Positions 56,578 to 64,000 of a stretch of DNA of 64,000 bases are shown one piece after another. The stretch lies in contig NZ_CP031155.1 in the NCBI RefSeq assembly GCF_003344885.1, positions 1,454,001 to 1,518,000 on the forward strand, in the 5' to 3' direction. The translations under genes and the position numbers were made by a program. How positions within the stretch are numbered: the first letter of the stretch is position 1; each line of letters begins with the position of its first letter. The notes beneath the pieces were generated by a model that worked only from the letters and a program-made list of their open reading frames with translations, had not been told where the DNA came from and searched no databases. This stretch comes from Altererythrobacter sp. ZODW24 (lineage in GTDB: Bacteria; Pseudomonadota; Alphaproteobacteria; Sphingomonadales; Sphingomonadaceae).

Positions 56578-56927
56578 GCGTTTCCTCGGTCGCCGGCTTC
56601 AGCTTCACGTTTGTGTGCCGCGTCGGAGCCATCTTTACTCCCGGCGTATTTGCTATTGCCTAAAGCATCAGGGTTAATGGCCGGTAAGCCATTCGAATTA
56701 GTTTGGCTGGATCCAGCAATTTGATCCGCCGTCGCCACATCGAAGCTGCCATGCGCAGCAGGTCCCGCTGCCGCTGCCAGCAGACCGCGCAAATCGCGGG
56801 TTGCTGACAAGCGAGCGACAAGCTCGGTCCAGCTAAGCTCTCGCAAGGGCAGAGCGACGTCAGCCAACTGGCCACCCGCCAAAACGTCCCGCTCCTGTGC
56901 GGCTTCAATGATGCGACTCTCGAACAT
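56574..56927 (-). CDS. Protein of unknown function coupled to sciP
   Basis: A 117-residue protein from the ATG at 56927. The N-terminal 60 residues are helical (FESRIIEAAQERDVLAGG and LSWTELVARLSATRDLRGLL), and the remainder is polar, rich in serine, glycine, aspartate and asparagine, probably disordered. No membrane segment or catalytic motif is visible. The four-base overlap with sciP implies co-translation and perhaps a shared role in cell-cycle or motility control. I do not recognise a family. Confidence 0.7.
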   Translation of the reverse strand: MFESRIIEAAQERDVLAGGQLADVALPLRELSWTELVARLSATRDLRGLLAAAAGPAAHGSFDVATADQIAGSSQTNSNGLPAINPDALGNSKYAGSKDGSDAAHKREAEAGDRGNA

Positions 56928-57047
56928 GGCGATCTCTTTAGACCCCACTTGGTCAAGAAGCCGTAAAGCCCGCCTTCATCTTTTGGCAGGACAAGTTACC
57001 ACTTCTTTGAGGAATTCGAACGTTTTGAGGTTTGGCCGGGGGCGTGT

Positions 57048-58232
57048 ATGGGCGCTCTCGCAATGACCACCAGCACTGTTCTTGATTCTGCCACCGCCGC
57101 AGCCGACCTGTTCGGCCTGACCAAGCCTGCGAGCGAAAGCCGCATCGTTGTCGCCATGTCCGGCGGCGTCGATTCGTCGGTGGTCGCCGCGCTCGCCCAT
57201 GCCAGCGGCGCGGAAGTGATCGGCATTACACTGCAGCTCTATGACTATGGCGCAGCGACTGGCCGCAAGGGCGCATGCTGTGCGGGTGACGATATATCCG
57301 ACGCGCGCGCAGTTTCCGACAGCCTCGGCATCGCGCATTATGTTTTCGACCATGAAAGCGCCTTCAAGGAAGACGTGGTCGAAAAGTTTGCCGACGAATA
57401 TCTCGCAGGCCGCACGCCAGTGCCATGCATCAGCTGTAATATGGGTCCGAAATTCACCGATTTGCTCCGCATGGCGCGTGAACTTGGCGCGGATTGTATT
57501 GCGACGGGCCATTATGTGCAGCGCATGACGGGTCCGGCCGGCGCAGAATTGCACCGCGCAACCGATCCGGCGCGTGATCAAAGCTACTTCCTATATGGCA
57601 CCACCGAAGCGCAGCTGGACTTCATCCGCTTTCCTTTGGGCGGCCTGCCCAAATCACAGGTTCGCGAACTGGCGGAAGCAGCCGGCCTGCGCAATGCGGC
57701 CAAACCTGACAGTCAGGACATCTGTTTTGTGCCCGATGGCGATTATGCCAAGATCGTACGCAAGATGCGCCCCGAAGGCGCTGCGCCCGGCCCGATTGTC
57801 CATGCCGAAACCGGCGAGGAAATGGGCGAGCATAAAGGCATCATCCATTACACAGTGGGCCAGCGCCGCGGGCTGGACATCGGCGGACAGGCCGAGCCGC
57901 TCTATGTGGTGGGCTTAGACGCGCCGAACGCCCGCGTGTTGGTTGGCCCGAAGCGGTTACTGGCTGTGAAATCGGCCAAGATCATTGACACCAACCGTAT
58001 CGGGCCGATCCCCGATATGCCGCTGACCGCCAAGGTCCGCAGTCTGGCAAAGCCGGTTCCGGTAACGCTGGAAGGCAATCTGGGCGACGGTGCTTCGGTA
58101 ACGCTACACTTCGACGCACCTGAATTCGGCGTCGCGCCGGGGCAAGCAGCGGTTATCTATGCCGGAGAGCGTGTGCTTGGCGGCGGCTGGATCGATTCAA
58201 CCGAAAGCCTTTTGCAGGCCTTAAAAGTCTAA
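57048..58232 (+). CDS. mnmA: tRNA-specific 2-thiouridylase
   Basis: A 394-residue enzyme that makes s2U34 in tRNA for Lys, Glu and Gln using a persulfide donor. The ATP loop is SGGVDSSV (about residues 38-45), the catalytic cysteine pair is in CISCN and a later cysteine in [11 protein letters not shown]. The C-terminal domain is complete. I keep the ATG at 57048; an in-frame ATG at 57063 is almost as good. It is divergent from the sciP unit and ends four bases inside the convergent unknown gene. Confidence 0.94.
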   Translation: MGALAMTTSTVLDSATAAADLFGLTKPASESRIVVAMSGGVDSSVVAALAHASGAEVIGITLQLYDYGAATGRKGACCAGDDISDARAVSDSLGIAHYVFDHESAFKEDVVEKFADEYLAGRTPVPCISCNMGPKFTDLLRMARELGADCIATGHYVQRMTGPAGAELHRATDPARDQSYFLYGTTEAQLDFIRFPLGGLPKSQVRELAEAAGLRNAAKPDSQDICFVPDGDYAKIVRKMRPEGAAPGPIVHAETGEEMGEHKGIIHYTVGQRRGLDIGGQAEPLYVVGLDAPNARVLVGPKRLLAVKSAKIIDTNRIGPIPDMPLTAKVRSLAKPVPVTLEGNLGDGASVTLHFDAPEFGVAPGQAAVIYAGERVLGGGWIDSTESLLQALKV

Positions 58233-58594
58233 CCTTCCCACTCGTCCATCACGCAGCCATATCCTTCGCGCCAGCGCGCGGTGTGGCCGATCATCAGTGG
58301 ATAGCGAGCGGTTACGCTCTTCTCGACTTCATTCTCCGTCAGGCTGACCAGCTCCATTCCGCTGAGCAAATCCTTGCGGCAATCATCGAGACTGCGCTCC
58401 CCCGCGTGGCGGCAGGAACAAGCGACCCGCGCGCTATAGGCAGCCCCCGCGTTGGTGAAGCCGGTTATGGTCGTCCAATTATAGGCGACCAGCGCAGCAA
58501 TCAGCACCACAATCACAAGCAAGATCTTCCAACCCCGCCCTGACGAGGTCTTGCGAGTGGATCTGGAAGCGGGACGTCTTTTTGCGGTTGCCAT
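58229..58594 (-). CDS. Single-pass membrane protein with a cysteine-containing periplasmic domain
   Basis: A 121-residue protein from the ATG at 58594. A basic N-terminus ([11 protein letters not shown]) leads into one helix ([19 protein letters not shown]) and a small exported domain with four cysteines ([15 protein letters not shown] and YGCVMDEW). A positive-inside layout puts the cysteines outside. The pattern CxC plus two further cysteines could form disulfides or bind metal. I recognise no family. It is divergent, 31 bases from the serine hydrolase gene, and overlaps mnmA by four bases at its end. Confidence 0.7.
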   Translation of the reverse strand: MATAKRRPASRSTRKTSSGRGWKILLVIVVLIAALVAYNWTTITGFTNAGAAYSARVACSCRHAGERSLDDCRKDLLSGMELVSLTENEVEKSVTARYPLMIGHTARWREGYGCVMDEWEG

Positions 58595-58625
58595 CACCTC
58601 ACGCTTTGACGCATCACGCGGGCCT

Positions 58626-59744
58626 ATGTCCAGACACCTCTTACCAATCGTCCCGCTCTTCCTGCTAACTGCTTGCGGTGATAGCGCGCCTGCCGAATTG
58701 CCACCTTTGTCTGACGAAGCACTGGGGGCCGTTACAGACAATGCTGGCGCAGCGACGGAACAATTGGCGCGGCAAGTCGACGAGCTTTTCACCAAGCCCG
58801 AAGAAATTGGCGAGACGCGCGCTGCCATCGTGATGCATGCTGGCGAAATCGCGGCGGAACGATACGGCGAAGGCTATGACGCAGAGACCCGCTTCGTCAG
58901 CTGGTCGATGGCCAAGACCGTTACTGCTGTAATGATCGGGATGCTGGTTGCGGATGGCCGCCTGCGTCTCGACGATTCGCCGCCAGTCCCGCGTTGGCAG
59001 CGCCCCGGCGACCCGCGCGGTGAGATTACGTTGCGCCAATTGCTCCAAATGCGTTCGGGGCTGCGGCATACCGAAGCGGGTGATCCGATTTACGAATCCT
59101 CCGAAGTACGAATGCTGTTCCTCGATGGCCGCGACGATATGGCTGACTATGCCGAAGCGCAGCCGCTTGAGGGCGAACCCGGCCGGAAGTTCGAATATTC
59201 TTCCAACACCACAGTCATTCTTGCCGATATTGCCGCACGGGCCCTGACAAAGAGCGACGATCCGGAAACGCGCCGCAAAGCTGTGGCCGATTACCTCCAG
59301 ACACGGCTCTTCGGACCGCTCGATATGGACAGCATGGTGCCCGAGTTCGATGCCAGCGGAACGCTAGTTGGTGGCAGTCTTATGCATGCAACCGCGCGTG
59401 ACTGGGCGAAATTCGGCGAATTCCTGCGGCATGGCGGATCGGAGCGCGGATCCCAGCTGATCCCGCGCCGCTGGATCGATTTCATGACTGCGCCCAGCCC
59501 GCGGGCTGGATATTACGGCGCTCAAACTTGGCTTAACCGCGAATCGGGCCTCGACCGCGACGAAGAAAAGCAGGATCGCGGGCCCGACACGCTCTTCGCT
59601 GCAATCGGTCATATGGGGCAGTATGTGCTCGTCAGCCCGCGCCAGAAACTGACTGTCGTTCGGCTGGGACACACCGATTCAGCGGCGCGAATGGCGCTAG
59701 TCGACGAGCTGATGGATGTCGTCGAGCTTTACCCCGAGACGTAG
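58626..59744 (+). CDS. Serine hydrolase, beta-lactamase/class C penicillin-binding-like lipoprotein
   Basis: A 372-residue protein. The ATG at 58626 leads a lipoprotein signal (LLTAC, Cys17), so it should be anchored in the envelope. The SxxK catalytic motif SMAK puts the nucleophile at Ser94 and the lysine at 97. The YxN motif is likely in EYSSNTT, and a late H-x-G-like segment (AIGHMGQYVL) completes the active site. Family members include D-aminopeptidases, esterases and weak beta-lactamases; no activity can be chosen. The C-terminus overlaps the convergent PhzF-like gene by 16 bases. Confidence 0.87.
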   Translation: MSRHLLPIVPLFLLTACGDSAPAELPPLSDEALGAVTDNAGAATEQLARQVDELFTKPEEIGETRAAIVMHAGEIAAERYGEGYDAETRFVSWSMAKTVTAVMIGMLVADGRLRLDDSPPVPRWQRPGDPRGEITLRQLLQMRSGLRHTEAGDPIYESSEVRMLFLDGRDDMADYAEAQPLEGEPGRKFEYSSNTTVILADIAARALTKSDDPETRRKAVADYLQTRLFGPLDMDSMVPEFDASGTLVGGSLMHATARDWAKFGEFLRHGGSERGSQLIPRRWIDFMTAPSPRAGYYGAQTWLNRESGLDRDEEKQDRGPDTLFAAIGHMGQYVLVSPRQKLTVVRLGHTDSAARMALVDELMDVVELYPET

Positions 59745-60526
59745 AACGAACCCTCAACCACGGTAACGCATTGGCCGCCGAGCCAAGCGCGGTCGCCGTC
59801 TAGTCGGCAGACCAGATCGCCGCCACGCTCAGAAGCTTGGTGCGCTGTGAAAGTATCACGCCCAAGTTTCGCGGCCCAAAATGGTGTCAGCGCGGCATGG
59901 GCAGAGCCAGTCACGCTATCTTCGTCCACACCAGCACCGGGCACGAACACGCGGCTGACCACGTCGGTTTTGTCGCCGGGCGCAGTGCAATCAAACTGAT
60001 CGTCACCCAAGGCGGCCAGTCCGCGCATATTGGGTTTGAGCGCCCGCACCTGCTCCTCGTTATCGAACAGGAAGATGTTGTAGCGATCCGGATTGCGCCA
60101 CACTTCGCGCGGCGTTGCGCCGAGATGCCCTACAGCTTCGGGCCAATCGCTAGGCTCCGTCGGAATGGCGGGCAAAGACACCTCGTAGCCATCAGCCGTG
60201 CGCACAACTTCCAGAATACCGGCTAGCCGCGTGCGGAACGTGACTCTGTTTCCCGCCCCTTCGCGCCCAAGCAAGACGTGCCCCGACGCCAAGGTTGCAT
60301 GACCGCACAACCTGATCTCGCAAACAGGCGTGAACCAGCGCAGTTCCCAATCGGCTTCGCCGCTTTCGTCGCGCACGATAAAGGCGGTTTCAGCGAAGTT
60401 ATTCTCCTCACCGATGGCCTGCAACACATCGTCCGGCAGCCAGCTATCCAGCTCCATCACAGCGGCTTGGTTGCCTGTGAAGGAACGGTCAGCGAAGGCA
60501 TCGACATGCCAATAGGGAATAGCCAT
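59729..60526 (-). CDS. PhzF-family isomerase-like protein
   Basis: A 265-residue diaminopimelate-epimerase-fold enzyme. The opening IPYWHVDAFADRSFTGNQAAV is typical of PhzF relatives. Catalytic Glu46 is in ENNFAETAF, CGHATLASGHVL follows, and the C-terminal half holds a matching GVDEDSVTGSAHAAL repeat. PhzF itself works in phenazine synthesis, but isolated homologues like this are common and have unknown isomerase substrates. The ATG at 60526 gives a family-like start; GTG/ATG codons at 60547/60544 that overlap the CDF gene are alternatives. Confidence 0.88.
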   Translation of the reverse strand: MAIPYWHVDAFADRSFTGNQAAVMELDSWLPDDVLQAIGEENNFAETAFIVRDESGEADWELRWFTPVCEIRLCGHATLASGHVLLGREGAGNRVTFRTRLAGILEVVRTADGYEVSLPAIPTEPSDWPEAVGHLGATPREVWRNPDRYNIFLFDNEEQVRALKPNMRGLAALGDDQFDCTAPGDKTDVVSRVFVPGAGVDEDSVTGSAHAALTPFWAAKLGRDTFTAHQASERGGDLVCRLDGDRAWLGGQCVTVVEGSFYVSG

Positions 60527-60543
60527 CTGCTCTTTGGGGGGCA

Positions 60544-61500
60544 TCACTTGCTGTCTTTCAATTTGGCGAATTCGTCTTCTTCAACCATCGGATTGTCCGG
60601 CTCGTCGATATGACCTGCCGGATCGATATGGATCAATAATTCCATGTTCGGAAAGTGACTATAAAGATCTTCTTCCACCCGATCGATAATGTCATGCGCC
60701 TCGCCAACGCTCATCCCCGCAGGCATATCGACATGGAATTGCACGAAATCGAGATTGCCGCTGGTCCGGGTTCGCAGATCGTGGAGATTTCGCAGCTCCC
60801 GGTGCTTGGCTGCTAGTTCCACGAACTTCATCCGCTTCTCCTCCGGCCATTCGCGGTCCATCAAATGGTCGATAGCGTCGGACGAAGCGCGCCACGCGCC
60901 CCACGCCAGCCACAGCGCAATGCCTAAGCCGAAGATCGGGTCGGCACCTGAAATGCCGGCTACAGAATCCAGCACAAGCGCGACGATCACAACCAAATTG
61001 AGCAGTAAGTCCGATTGGTAATGGACATGATCGGCACCGATAGCGACCGATCGCGTGCGAGCGATGACATAACGCTGCCACGCGAGCAGGCCAAGCGTTG
61101 CCACAATGGCGATTACAGAAACTGCAACACCTTCTTCAATCGCCGCAACCCGGTCACCCGCGATCAAGCGGCGAACCGAGCTAAAGGCAATCCCGAAAGC
61201 GGAAAGCGCGATCAGCACCACTTGGAACATGGCTGACAGTGCCTCGGCCTTACCATGTCCGAAGCGGTGATCCTCATCCGCAGGCTGTGCCGCGAACCAG
61301 ACAGCAAACAATGTCGCTAAGCTGGCCACCAGATCGAGCGAAGAGTCTGCCAGACTGCCGAGCATGGCCGCAGAATCGCTTTGCCACGTGGCCCATAGTT
61401 TGAGCCCCACCAAAAGCACTGCGACGGAGATCGAAGCGTAAGCGGCACTGCGCGTCAGATTGGCGCGCTGCTCTTGGCTGACATTTTGCTCTGTGGTCAC
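60544..61500 (-). CDS. Cation diffusion facilitator transporter (FieF-like)
   Basis: A 318-residue zinc/iron/manganese exporter. Six helices are visible. The membrane metal site is made by ADSSLDLVAS on one helix and HYQSDLLLN on another, as in FieF, and HRFGHGKAEALSA is the conserved cytoplasmic loop. The C-terminal domain (residues from about 220) is the usual metal-sensing ferredoxin-like fold. The start is a GTG at 61500, overlapping the pdxH stop by four bases, so translation is coupled. A short acidic tail ends the protein. Confidence 0.92.
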   Translation of the reverse strand: MTTEQNVSQEQRANLTRSAAYASISVAVLLVGLKLWATWQSDSAAMLGSLADSSLDLVASLATLFAVWFAAQPADEDHRFGHGKAEALSAMFQVVLIALSAFGIAFSSVRRLIAGDRVAAIEEGVAVSVIAIVATLGLLAWQRYVIARTRSVAIGADHVHYQSDLLLNLVVIVALVLDSVAGISGADPIFGLGIALWLAWGAWRASSDAIDHLMDREWPEEKRMKFVELAAKHRELRNLHDLRTRTSGNLDFVQFHVDMPAGMSVGEAHDIIDRVEEDLYSHFPNMELLIHIDPAGHIDEPDNPMVEEDEFAKLKDSK

Positions 61501-62117
61501 GGGTACAACAAACTATCGGTCCAGCCCGCACCATCACGCACGAAACGGCGACGATCATGCAGGCGGTTCGGACGGTCGAGCCAGAATTCGAACGCTGATG
61601 GTGTCAGTTGAAAGCCGGTCCAATGCGCTGGCCGTTCAACTTGGCCGCCTTCGAAACGCTTGGTTGCTTCGTCGAAGCGTTCAATAAATGTCTGACGCTC
61701 AGGCAGCGGGCGCGATTGATCAGAAGCGACCGCACCCAATTGCGAATCGCGGCTACGGCTGTGAAAATAGGCATCGGCCACCTCGGGCGCGACTTCATTC
61801 AGCACGCCTTCGATGCGGATTTGACGGCGCAGGCTTTTCCAGTGGAACAGCAGTGCAGCCTGCGAATTGGAGCGGATTTCCTCGCCCTTGCGGCTCTCGG
61901 CATTGGTATAAAACGTGAAGCCTTCCGGCCCGTGACCCTTGAGCAAAACCATCCGCACAGAAGGCGCACCGCAGGCCGTCGCGGTCGCCAGCGCCATGGC
62001 GTTGGCATCGTTGGGCTCAGTCTCGCGCGCCTCGGCAAACCACGTGGCACATAGGGCGAAGGGATCGCTCGACGGGATGGCGCTGGTCGTTTGAAGCAGT
62101 TCTGGCGTGTCAGTCAT
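61497..62117 (-). CDS. pdxH: Pyridoxamine 5'-phosphate oxidase
   Basis: A 206-residue FMN enzyme that makes pyridoxal phosphate from pyridoxamine or pyridoxine phosphate. MVLLKGHGPEGFTFYTNAESRKG (in parts), FHWKSLRRQIRIEG and the C-terminal RRRFVRDGAGWTDSLLYP region contain the FMN and substrate residues. The ATG at 62117 is preferred over one three codons upstream. It leads a leftward unit with the CDF and PhzF genes and is divergent from the DnaJ gene. Confidence 0.93.
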   Translation of the reverse strand: MTDTPELLQTTSAIPSSDPFALCATWFAEARETEPNDANAMALATATACGAPSVRMVLLKGHGPEGFTFYTNAESRKGEEIRSNSQAALLFHWKSLRRQIRIEGVLNEVAPEVADAYFHSRSRDSQLGAVASDQSRPLPERQTFIERFDEATKRFEGGQVERPAHWTGFQLTPSAFEFWLDRPNRLHDRRRFVRDGAGWTDSLLYP

Positions 62118-62199
62118 GCGCCTCATCTACCCATGCAAATCGCTTGAGGAAAGCCTACTACGCTTGCGCGAAGCCACCGCATTACCTAGCTAATACGCT

Positions 62200-63150
62200 A
62201 TGGCTGATCCGTATTCGATTCTGGGTGTTGCGCGCACGGCGAGCGACAAGGACATAAAGTCCGCCTATCGCACCCTTGCAAAAAAGCTCCACCCGGATGC
62301 CAACAAAGATAATCCCAAGGCTTCGGAAAAGTTCTCCGAGGTAACCAACGCCTACGATCTGCTGTCTGACAAGGACAAGCGCGCCCAGTTCGACCGCGGC
62401 GAAATCGACATGGATGGCAATCCGAAGATGCCCTTTGGTGGCGGCTTTGGCGGCGGTGGAGGCGGTAGATCAGGCGGCGGTTTTAGCGGGGCGCAGGATT
62501 TTCGCGGCTTTGGCGGCGCCGAGGAAATGGACCTCGGCGACATTTTCGAGGGGCTGTTCGGTGGCGGCGGAGCCCGCTCGCAACCGGGCGGCGCTGGTTT
62601 CGGTCGGCGGCCCCCGCCACCACCACCGCGCAAAGGCGCCAATGTAAACTACAAACTCAATGTCCCCTTCACTGACGCAGCCTCGCGCCGGGACCAACGC
62701 ATTACGCTGGCCGACGGCAAGACGATCGACCTGAAACTGTCCGCTGGTGTCGAAGAAGGCACGCAAATGCGGCTGAAGGGCAAAGGCGATCCCGGCCCCG
62801 GCGGAAATGGTGATGCAACCGTGACGATCCACGTCCAGCCGCACGCGTTTTTCCGCCGCGATGGTTATGATGTACGGCTCGACCTGCCAATTACGCTCGA
62901 TGAAGCTATTCACGGTGCCAAGGTTAAGGTGCCCACTGTCGACGGAGCGGTCATGCTAACCGTGGCGCCGGGCAGTAGCTCGGGCATGGTCCTGCGCCTC
63001 AAGGGCAAGGGCTTTTCCAAGAAAAACGGACAGCGCGGCGACCAGCTGGCAACTGTCGAAATCGTTCTGCCCGAGGATATGACGGACCTTGCAAAGCGAT
63101 TGGAAGGCTGGAAGGACGGCGGCAGCCCGCGCGATGAATTAGGCGTTTGA
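62200..63150 (+). CDS. CbpA-type DnaJ chaperone
   Basis: A 316-residue Hsp40. The J domain (residues 1-70) has HPD at 31-33. A long glycine/phenylalanine-rich stretch (about 76-150, with [16 protein letters not shown]) and a proline run (PPPPPP) precede the C-terminal substrate-binding domains. No CxxCxGxG zinc motifs are present, which places it with CbpA rather than DnaJ. It should assist DnaK with protein folding under stress. It is divergent from pdxH and followed 14 bases later by the BrkB-like gene. Confidence 0.9.
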   Translation: MADPYSILGVARTASDKDIKSAYRTLAKKLHPDANKDNPKASEKFSEVTNAYDLLSDKDKRAQFDRGEIDMDGNPKMPFGGGFGGGGGGRSGGGFSGAQDFRGFGGAEEMDLGDIFEGLFGGGGARSQPGGAGFGRRPPPPPPRKGANVNYKLNVPFTDAASRRDQRITLADGKTIDLKLSAGVEEGTQMRLKGKGDPGPGGNGDATVTIHVQPHAFFRRDGYDVRLDLPITLDEAIHGAKVKVPTVDGAVMLTVAPGSSSGMVLRLKGKGFSKKNGQRGDQLATVEIVLPEDMTDLAKRLEGWKDGGSPRDELGV

Positions 63151-63164
63151 GCTTCAGGAGCGAA

Positions 63165-64000
63165 ATGCCCGAATCCGACCTACCCGATCCCGAACAGCGC
63201 ATAGTCCGGTTTCATTCACCTGAGGCACGGCGCGAAGAGGCGTTGGAGCAGGGGGAGCTCGGAGAGCAAGGGACCCCAGCTCGCCGGAAAATCAATCTTC
63301 CACGGCGCGTGATCCAAGTGACAAAGCGCGTCGCAGTCGGCGCCTATAATGACGGCTTCATCCATGCTGGCAATCTCGCCTACATGTCGATGCTCGCGAT
63401 TTTCCCGTTCTTCATAACGGGTGCGGCGATCTTCTCCGCCATCGGAGAGGAAAGCGAACGCGCCGCAACGGTCAATGCCGTGCTCTATGCCCTGCCGCCG
63501 GTTGTGGCTGACGTGATCGGGCCGGTTGCGCGCAATGTAATCGAGGCTCGCAATGGCTGGCTGCTATGGGTCGGCGGATTGATCGGCCTGTGGACCGTCG
63601 GTAGCTTGATTGAGACCATCCGCGATATCTTGCGCCGCGCCTATGGCACCGAGGCCACTTATTCGTTCTGGACATACCGCCTGCTGTCGAGCGGCATAAT
63701 CATCGCTGCCGTCGTCTTATTGATGACCAGCCTGATCCTGCAGTTCCTGATCGGCGCTGCGCAGGAAGTGATCGAGGCTTACATCCCGCAGTTCACCAAT
63801 GCGATGTCTGAACTTTCGCTCAGCAGGCTTGTCTCCGGACTCGGCCTGTTTGGATCGATGTATTTGCTATTCTACACGCTAACTCCCAGCGCATACCGCC
63901 ACCGGCGTTACCCGAAATGGCCCGGCGCATTGGCAGTGACCGCATGGTGGATCGGCGTAACGCTGCTTCTGCCCAAGGTGCTCAGCAACCTATTCAGCTA
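63165..64000 (+). CDS. YihY/BrkB family membrane protein, 5' part
   Basis: About 278 N-terminal residues are visible before the window ends. CAGGAG precedes the ATG at 63165 by five bases. An acidic, glutamate-rich cytoplasmic N-terminus is followed by a YihY/BrkB pattern: VGAYNDGFIHAGNLAYMSMLAIFPF, GWLLWVGGLIGLWTVGSLIETIRDI (in parts) and VLLMTSLILQFLIGA, with several helices. The family was once called ribonuclease BN in error and its role is unclear. The C-terminal part is missing. Confidence 0.88.
   Translation, partial: MPESDLPDPEQRIVRFHSPEARREEALEQGELGEQGTPARRKINLPRRVIQVTKRVAVGAYNDGFIHAGNLAYMSMLAIFPFFITGAAIFSAIGEESERAATVNAVLYALPPVVADVIGPVARNVIEARNGWLLWVGGLIGLWTVGSLIETIRDILRRAYGTEATYSFWTYRLLSSGIIIAAVVLLMTSLILQFLIGAAQEVIEAYIPQFTNAMSELSLSRLVSGLGLFGSMYLLFYTLTPSAYRHRRYPKWPGALAVTAWWIGVTLLLPKVLSNLFS

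Overview
The window looks like a G+C-rich chromosome segment from an alphaproteobacterium of the order Sphingomonadales, most likely the Erythrobacteraceae. This is inferred from the gene set and not from any database search: MipZ and SciP cell-cycle proteins, a LexA-boxed imuA-imuB-dnaE2 cassette with the alphaproteobacterial GTTC-N7-GTTC operator, a cysD/cysN-cysC sulfate module, petABC, and many start/stop-overlapping gene pairs. I see no insertion sequence, prophage, CRISPR array or rRNA operon. Most of the window is conserved core genome, with a few islands of odd structure.

Layout. 1-6.4 kb: the 5' part of an Lhr-type helicase; a coupled pair of a heme N-hydroxylase-like YqcI/YcgG protein and a DUF1989 protein; a methionine-rich DUF2059 exported protein; phosphomannomutase/phosphoglucomutase; a membrane J-domain protein; MipZ; and divergent panC. 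6.4-12.2 kb: the SOS mutagenesis cassette dnaE2-imuB-imuA, read leftward from a LexA-boxed promoter, then tRNA-Gly(TCC). 12.3-16 kb: sulfate activation (cysD, cysNC, cysQ). 16-22 kb: an OmpA-like lipoprotein, a CPA-type antiporter with a TrkA-N domain, apt, and the cytochrome bc1 genes petC, petB and petA. 22-30 kb: pgeF, pepN, an SDR protein, an EamA transporter, a threonine aldolase-like enzyme, a small GNAT, an acyl-CoA dehydrogenase, tRNA-Thr(GGT) and a 46-residue basic protein.

30-39 kb is a nine-gene rightward chain (gpmA, purE, purK, folA, M19 dipeptidase, ribF, ileS, lspA, DUF3035 lipoprotein) in which most neighbours overlap by 1-4 bases. 39-48 kb: a CNNM/CorC protein, an OmpA lipoprotein with a clear terminator, a DM13 protein, a CysQ/IMPase paralogue, sucC, a low-G+C DUF4274 gene bracketed by a duplicated sucC 3' end, DUF6265, etfB-etfA, and a TonB-C-type exported protein. 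48-56 kb reads leftward: an RND efflux pump (adaptor and an enlarged permease), DUF445, a GNAT and a region-2-only sigma-like protein. 56-64 kb: a GlsB-type membrane protein, sciP with a coupled unknown partner, mnmA, a cysteine-containing single-pass protein, a serine hydrolase, PhzF-like, a FieF-like CDF transporter, pdxH, a CbpA-type DnaJ and the start of a BrkB/YihY membrane protein.

The strongest candidate for something undescribed is at 43953-44691. A lone low-G+C gene sits immediately behind sucC, and the last 34 bases of sucC's coding end are repeated (one mismatch) just beyond it. This is the footprint expected of a one-gene integrative insertion that restores the host gene's 3' end. 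Other points worth checking are the YqcI-DUF1989 pair, the roughly 100-residue membrane insertion in the RND permease, the coupled partner of SciP, the sigma-like protein without a visible region 4, and the apparent ATT start of apt inside the end of petC.
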